NCBI RefSeq assembly: GCF_024438035.1
Contig: NZ_JANFQF010000010.1
Coordinates: 62,001-126,000 of the forward strand
Direction of reading: 5' to 3'
Length of the DNA: 64,000 bases
Source: Rhodococcus tibetensis
GTDB lineage: Bacteria; Actinomycetota; Actinomycetes; Mycobacteriales; Mycobacteriaceae
Position 1 is the first letter of the stretch. Each line of letters opens with the position of its first letter. Shown here in pieces: positions 60,406 to 64,000 of this stretch. The notes beneath the pieces are model-generated. The model was not told the DNA's origin. It saw nothing but the letters and a program-made list of their open reading frames with translations, and made no database searches. The translations under genes were made by a program, and so were the position numbers.

Positions 60406-61146
60406 TCAGCTCAGCGCGAGCACGGCGAACGGGTTCGACGTCGGCTGTGGTGAGCCCCCGGGCGGCTCCACGGTGAAGGCCAGCTTCGCCATCGACCCGA
60501 CGTCGTCGAGGACGACGGTGGTGGTCGGCAGCACGTCGTCGGGCGTCATGGTCCCGGCTGGGACCGGTGCGTCCCCGGACTCGGGCAGCAACCACATCTG
60601 ATAGACGCTGTCGGCGGCGGGCGGCACAACGTCGTTCATGACGAGCACCACGGCGTTCTCGGACTTGGAGTAGTTGGCCGTTGCCGAGCCGCCCCCGGGG
60701 ATGGGCGTGCTCGACGACCGCAAGTCCTGCGCCTGGAGTACCTCCTCGGCCACCGTGGGGTCGGGGCCCTGCGTGAGTTGGCGGGCGATGACGGTTCCGC
60801 CCGCGAGTATCCCGACCGCAGCGGCGGCGGCGACAGCGACCTGCCAGCGGCGCCGGCGGCTGCGGTGGTGGTCGAGGCTCACCGGCTCGTGCGCGTCCTG
60901 CGGTGAGCCCTGTCCGAGCTGTCCGAGCTGTCCGAGCAACCGGGCCCGTAGCCGAGTTGGCGGGGCGACGGCGCCGACCTCGCTGACCACGGCGAATGTT
61001 TCGCGGATGGCCCGCGTCTCGGCGGCGAACGCCGCTCGGGTGTCCTTGTCGGCGGCGGCGAGCTGGGCGTCGAGTTCGCGGCGTTCGTGGTCGTCGAGCG
61101 CGTCGAGTGCATACGGATACACCATGGCCAGAAGTTCGTCGTTCAT
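60406..61146 (-). CDS. rskA: Anti-sigma-K factor RskA
   Basis: 246 residues. The N-terminal cytosolic sigma-binding domain (MNDELLAMVYPYALDALDDH) is followed by a membrane helix (VAVAAAAAVGILAGGTVIA at about 108-126) and an external RskA domain (VLVMNDVVPPAADSVYQMWL; LPESGDAPVPAGTMTP). It holds SigK inactive until proteolysis releases it. It starts one base after the sigK stop, so the two are co-translated. Neither this pair nor a known SigK target is near groEL in M. tuberculosis. Confidence 0.9.
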   Translation of the reverse strand: MNDELLAMVYPYALDALDDHERRELDAQLAAADKDTRAAFAAETRAIRETFAVVSEVGAVAPPTRLRARLLGQLGQLGQGSPQDAHEPVSLDHHRSRRRRWQVAVAAAAAVGILAGGTVIARQLTQGPDPTVAEEVLQAQDLRSSSTPIPGGGSATANYSKSENAVVLVMNDVVPPAADSVYQMWLLPESGDAPVPAGTMTPDDVLPTTTVVLDDVGSMAKLAFTVEPPGGSPQPTSNPFAVLALS

Positions 61147-61147
61147 C

Positions 61148-61816
61148 TCATTGACCTCCCAGGCATCCCCGAAGACGCGTCAACCCGTCACGTATACGGG
61201 TCTTGACCGTGGAGAGAGCGACGCCCAGTTGGGCAGCCACCTCCCGGTAGGTGCGTCCGTCGTAGTACGCCATCGCGACCGACTCGCGTTGCGTGGCCGT
61301 GAGAGTGTCGAGGCAGGCGAGTACAGATTGCTGCTCGAGCCGGCGGGTGACTTCTTCGGTGACCTGGTCGAACGGCCCCGGTACGGAGGCGCTCTCGTAG
61401 AGCGCTCGGCGGGCGGTGCCCGCTTGCTCGGACCGCACGCGGTCGACCGCTCGGCGGTGGGCAAGCGTCATCAGCCAGGACACCACGGAACCGCGATCCG
61501 GGTCGAAGTTCGACGCAGTGTTCCACGCCTGGAGGAACACTTCCTGTGTTGTCTCCTCCGCGTATCCGGGATCACGCAGCACACGCAGAACCATTCCGTG
61601 GACGCGGGCGCTCGTGCGGTCGTAGACCTCCGCGAAGGCCTCGGCGTCGGCTCGAGCGACGCGCACCATCGCGTCGCGGAGTTCCGCGTGTTCCGTGGCA
61701 CGTGCTGTAGCGGCATCGGCCGAGCCCACAGGGCACAGATCCTCGGCCGGTGAGGTGCCCTCGTTGTGGGTCACGAACGCTCGTCTCGCTTCATCGAGCA
61801 CCACGGTAGCGTGCAT
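61148..61816 (-). CDS. sigK: ECF RNA polymerase sigma factor SigK
   Basis: 222 residues from ATG 61816. Region 2 is AFAEVYDRTSARVHGMVLRV to AWNTASNFDPDRGSVVSWLM; region 4 is LDTLTATQRESVAMAYYDGR with the helix-turn-helix YREVAAQLGVALSTVKTRIR. The adjacent RskA-type anti-sigma supports the SigK assignment over other ECF types. The first ~35 residues are unusual and the start could be later. Confidence 0.88.
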   Translation of the reverse strand: MHATVVLDEARRAFVTHNEGTSPAEDLCPVGSADAATARATEHAELRDAMVRVARADAEAFAEVYDRTSARVHGMVLRVLRDPGYAEETTQEVFLQAWNTASNFDPDRGSVVSWLMTLAHRRAVDRVRSEQAGTARRALYESASVPGPFDQVTEEVTRRLEQQSVLACLDTLTATQRESVAMAYYDGRTYREVAAQLGVALSTVKTRIRDGLTRLRGCLGGQ

Positions 61817-61892
61817 GTCCGGTCATCTCCTCCAGCCGGTAGGCATTCGGAGACCGCGTCGCTGTGGATGGGTGATGGGTGGGTGCGATGCA

Positions 61893-61924
61893 CGGAAACC
61901 CTCGTCCGTGGACGAGGGTTTCCG
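61893..61924. terminator. 14-bp terminator between whiB3 and sigK
   Basis: CGGAAACCCTCGTC (61893-61906), loop cgtg, perfect complement at 61911-61924. On the minus strand it lies just after the whiB3 stop and before sigK. No U-tract. Confidence 0.8.
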
Positions 61925-61945
61925 AGTACAGGTCCGCCCGGCGCG

Positions 61946-62239
61946 TCAGACCGCGATACGCCCGCGGCGGTGTCGCGCATGCATTTCACGCTCGGTCTCG
62001 GACATTCCTCCCCAGATTCCGTACGGCTCGGACACGCTCAGCGCATGGTTGCGGCATTGTGCGAGAACAGGGCAGCGTCGGCACATCTCCTTGGCGCGCG
62101 TCTCGCGCTGTGCTCGCGCTCGTCCACGCTCGCCATCGGGATGGAAGAACATCGAGGAGTCGACTCCGCGGCACAGTCCGTGCATCTGCCAATCCCAGAT
62201 ATCAGCGTTGGGACCGGGAAGGTGATTGGGTGCAGGCAT
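61946..62239 (-). CDS. whiB3: WhiB-family iron-sulfur regulator WhiB3
   Basis: 97 residues. Cys23, Cys53, Cys56 and Cys62 (GLC...EMCRRCPVLAQC) bind a [4Fe-4S] cluster that senses O2 and NO; EPYGIWGGM is the beta-turn that binds region 4 of SigA; the basic end RHRRGRIAV contacts DNA. The position next to groEL1 and the flanking Rv3415c-like gene matches M. tuberculosis whiB3 (Rv3416). Its upstream gap to the MerR gene is 242 bp and AT-rich in its right half. Confidence 0.93.
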   Translation of the reverse strand: MPAPNHLPGPNADIWDWQMHGLCRGVDSSMFFHPDGERGRARAQRETRAKEMCRRCPVLAQCRNHALSVSEPYGIWGGMSETEREMHARHRRGRIAV

Positions 62240-62365
62240 ATGGACTCCTTAGCTGCAAGCTCGCCTCGGGCGGCGAGCGGACCGTGGGCTCGATGTTCAA
62301 GCCACTAATCTTTCACGTCGCTAACCGTAGAGTCGTTTCCGAAATCGCGTCAATAGTTGTTCACA

Positions 62366-62386
62366 GTGGGAATTTACATATCCCAC
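62366..62386. promoter_or_regulatory. Dyad in the whiB3-MerR intergenic region
   Basis: GTGGGA (62366-62371), 9-bp spacer, TCCCAC (62381-62386), in an AT-rich stretch between the divergent genes. The symmetric arrangement suggests an operator, perhaps for the MerR-type protein next door. It could also be part of a promoter. No other factor site was recognised in 62240-62481. Confidence 0.4.
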
Positions 62387-62481
62387 AAACTGAAAGTTAA
62401 CCTGGAAAATCTTTACATTCCGGCCGGTCCGTGATTCGGTTTCGGGTTGAAAGACCATAGGTCACAGGTAACGATGGCGGG

Positions 62482-63498
62482 GTGCCTCAGCCCGCGGAGT
62501 CCGATGCTCAGCTCCCTCACGGTCCCTTCGGCGGGGAGCCGACGATGTCGGTGTCGGCCCTGGCCAGAAGGCTGGGAGTGGCACCGTCGACACTGCGTAC
62601 CTGGGACCGGCGTTATGGCATCGGGCCGTCCGCGCATGCGCATGGCAGGCACCGCCGGTACACCTCGCGTGATGTGGCCCGACTCGAGTGTATGCAGCAG
62701 GCACTAGAGGAGGGGGCCAGCTCGGCCGAGGCGGCGAGATATGCGATTAACGCAATGGATACACATTTATCAGAATGGGAGCGAGGGCCGTCTCCGCAAA
62801 TTCTGGGTGACAACTCTGTAAACGAAGGAGAAACAAACTCGCCGCACTTTTTGCCCACTCTTTCCGGCCTCGAAGACACCGATCCCGCGGTGCGGAACTT
62901 GTCGAGTGCCTTGATCGCCCGCGACGTCGTCACGGTCCGGCGCATCATCGCCCGCGCCGCAGCCGAGCGAGGATTGACGACCGTGTGGGAGGGGCTCGTC
63001 GTCCCGGTCCTCGAGTGGGCGGACGAGGGGCGGAACTCGGCAGCCGCCGCGGTGAACTGCCGTGTATTCGCCGAATGCGTAGCGGGCATCCTGTCGACGA
63101 TGACGCTCGACGCGCCGATCGCCGTCGGCGGGCGGGTGCTTCTCGTGGACGTCCCTCCAGACTGCGATGATCCCGGGCCACTGATTGCGCACGACCTCGC
63201 ACTCCGGGCGCTCGGTGCAGCGCTGGCCACGGCGTCGGTGGATGTCCGGATCGCAAGGCCGGCGGTCCGCACGGCACTACTCGCATCAGTGACCAACGCG
63301 GGACCCGACGTGATCGTGCTCTGGCTGCCGCAGGGCCACTGCGACGTGCCGGCCCTCGCGCGCGCCATCCGCCGCCGTCGAAGTGGTCTTGCATTGCTGG
63401 CGGCCGGGCCCGGGGCGGCGGCAGCGCACCTGCCCCGCTCGGTGAAGGCCGTCGGTCGACTTGGCGACGCCGTCGACGCCGTCGTCGCACTCATCTGA
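62482..63498 (+). CDS. MerR-family regulator with degenerate cobalamin-binding-like domain
   Basis: 338 residues; an ATG at 62545 (MSVSALARRLGVAPSTLRTW) is a likely alternative start, 317 residues. The N-terminal winged helix (LARRLGVAPSTLRTWDRRYG, HRRYTSRDVARLECMQQALE) is MerR type. The C-terminal half has the helical-bundle plus Rossmann layout of CarH/LitR proteins (WEGLVVPVLEWADEG; RVLLVDVPPDCDDPG), but the B12-ligand motif DxHxxG reads DCDDPG without His. It therefore may not bind cobalamin. Divergent from whiB3. Confidence 0.8.
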   Translation: MPQPAESDAQLPHGPFGGEPTMSVSALARRLGVAPSTLRTWDRRYGIGPSAHAHGRHRRYTSRDVARLECMQQALEEGASSAEAARYAINAMDTHLSEWERGPSPQILGDNSVNEGETNSPHFLPTLSGLEDTDPAVRNLSSALIARDVVTVRRIIARAAAERGLTTVWEGLVVPVLEWADEGRNSAAAAVNCRVFAECVAGILSTMTLDAPIAVGGRVLLVDVPPDCDDPGPLIAHDLALRALGAALATASVDVRIARPAVRTALLASVTNAGPDVIVLWLPQGHCDVPALARAIRRRRSGLALLAAGPGAAAAHLPRSVKAVGRLGDAVDAVVALI

Positions 63499-63547
63499 CT
63501 GCCTGCGCGCAAGCGGTGAGGTGTTGCAGTGATGACATGATGCGGTC

Positions 63548-64000
63548 GTGTCCACCCGTAACCGCCCCGCCGGCAGCACGCCGACCTTGACCTCCGCAGC
63601 GTTCGGCGCCGATCCGGGACGGCATCCGCTGCCGCCGGCCACTCGTCCGGTCGAGCGGTGGATGCGGGCGGTGGCGCTGGGCGGTCAGGGGCGCTACAGC
63701 CGGGCGCGAGCAGAACTTGCGGACATCACGCGCGACCGGCAGGCCGGTCCCGAGGTCGTTTCGCTGGCCTGGAGCACGCAGGCCTCGCTGCTGCGGCAGC
63801 TGGGAAATCACCGAGCCGCGTCCGGGCTCGACGGCCGGGCGCTCGCCCTCGTCGGTGCCGGCCCTGCCGATCGAGCAGCGGAGAGCGTGCTCGTGCGGGC
63901 TGCGCGATGCGATGCACTCACCGGCCTCGCCGCCGATGCGCTGGGATGCGGGCGCCTGGCTCTGGGATGGCGTCTGCTCGATCGTTGTGGAGAGCAACTC
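63548..64000 (+). CDS. Conserved hypothetical protein, truncated (Rv3415c position)
   Basis: Open from GTG 63548 to the window end with no stop (151 codons visible). Start: MSTRNRPAGSTPTLTSAAFG. The stretch from about residue 38 (RWMRAVALGGQGRYSRARAE) is helical with TPR-like pairs, with many Ala, Leu and Arg. In M. tuberculosis the gene between whiB3 and sigD has a similar place and helical character. Function is unknown; the translation and frame are clear. Confidence 0.75.
   Translation, partial: MSTRNRPAGSTPTLTSAAFGADPGRHPLPPATRPVERWMRAVALGGQGRYSRARAELADITRDRQAGPEVVSLAWSTQASLLRQLGNHRAASGLDGRALALVGAGPADRAAESVLVRAARCDALTGLAADALGCGRLALGWRLLDRCGEQL

Overview
The window is a high-GC actinobacterial chromosome segment, most likely Rhodococcus or a close relative in the Nocardiaceae/Mycobacteriales. 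The evidence is the gene order: S10-spc-alpha ribosomal operons, truA, an ESX-4 type VII secretion locus, rplM-rpsI-glmM, glmS, nnr, alr, tsaEB-rimI-tsaD, groES-groEL1, whiB3. This follows the Mycobacterium tuberculosis order from rpsJ to the Rv3415c-like gene, with lineage-specific insertions. GTG/TTG starts and 1-4 bp gene overlaps are frequent. I saw no tRNA, rRNA, CRISPR array, insertion sequence or phage gene.

Layout. (1) 1-3.2 kb, minus strand: a DrrAB-like ABC exporter (two permeases, the first cut by the window edge, plus the ATPase) and a hotdog-fold protein with an operator-like dyad at its start. (2) 3.25-21.7 kb, plus strand: rpsJ to rplO, secY-adk-map, infA-rpmJ-rpsM-rpsK-rpsD-rpoA-rplQ, truA, interrupted only by dtd on the minus strand. 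Strong inverted repeats lie between rpsQ/rplN, rpsN/rpsH, rplO/secY, rpsD/rpoA and rplQ/truA, and a structured leader precedes rpsM. (3) 21.7-24.5 kb: an accessory cassette with a PP-loop (QueC/asparagine-synthase-like) protein, a polysaccharide pyruvyl transferase and an NAD(P)H:FMN reductase. (4) 24.5-37.3 kb: a complete ESX-4 locus, eccE, eccB, mycP, eccD, eccC, an anchored T7SS-associated protein and two WXG100-type proteins. EccE is absent from M. tuberculosis ESX-4. (5) 37.3-40.0 kb: Lrp/AsnC regulator, dimethylargininase/amidinotransferase and ornithine aminotransferase. (6) 40.2-51.3 kb: rplM-rpsI, glmM, a three-gene set resembling T7SS substrates, an alpha/beta-hydrolase-like protein without its serine, glmS, a cupredoxin lipoprotein, nnr, alr. 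(7) 51.3-58.1 kb: the t6A genes tsaE, tsaB, tsaD with rimI, an Hsp70-like membrane protein, a K+ channel and a Tat-exported metallophosphoesterase. (8) 58.1-64 kb: CIRCE-controlled groES-groEL1, sigK-rskA, whiB3, a MerR-type regulator with a degenerate effector domain, and a truncated hypothetical gene.

How it works together. Most of the window is growth machinery: ribosome and RNA polymerase assembly, SecY translocation, start-Met removal, tRNA modification, and wall precursors (GlmS and GlmM towards UDP-GlcNAc, Alr for D-Ala). Two envelope modules sit in this housekeeping array: the ESX-4 machine with its Esx pair and possible extra substrates beside glmM, and the PP-loop/pyruvyl transferase cassette, which probably acts on a surface glycan or other polymer. 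The right end carries stress and redox regulators (HrcA/CIRCE, SigK/RskA, WhiB3).
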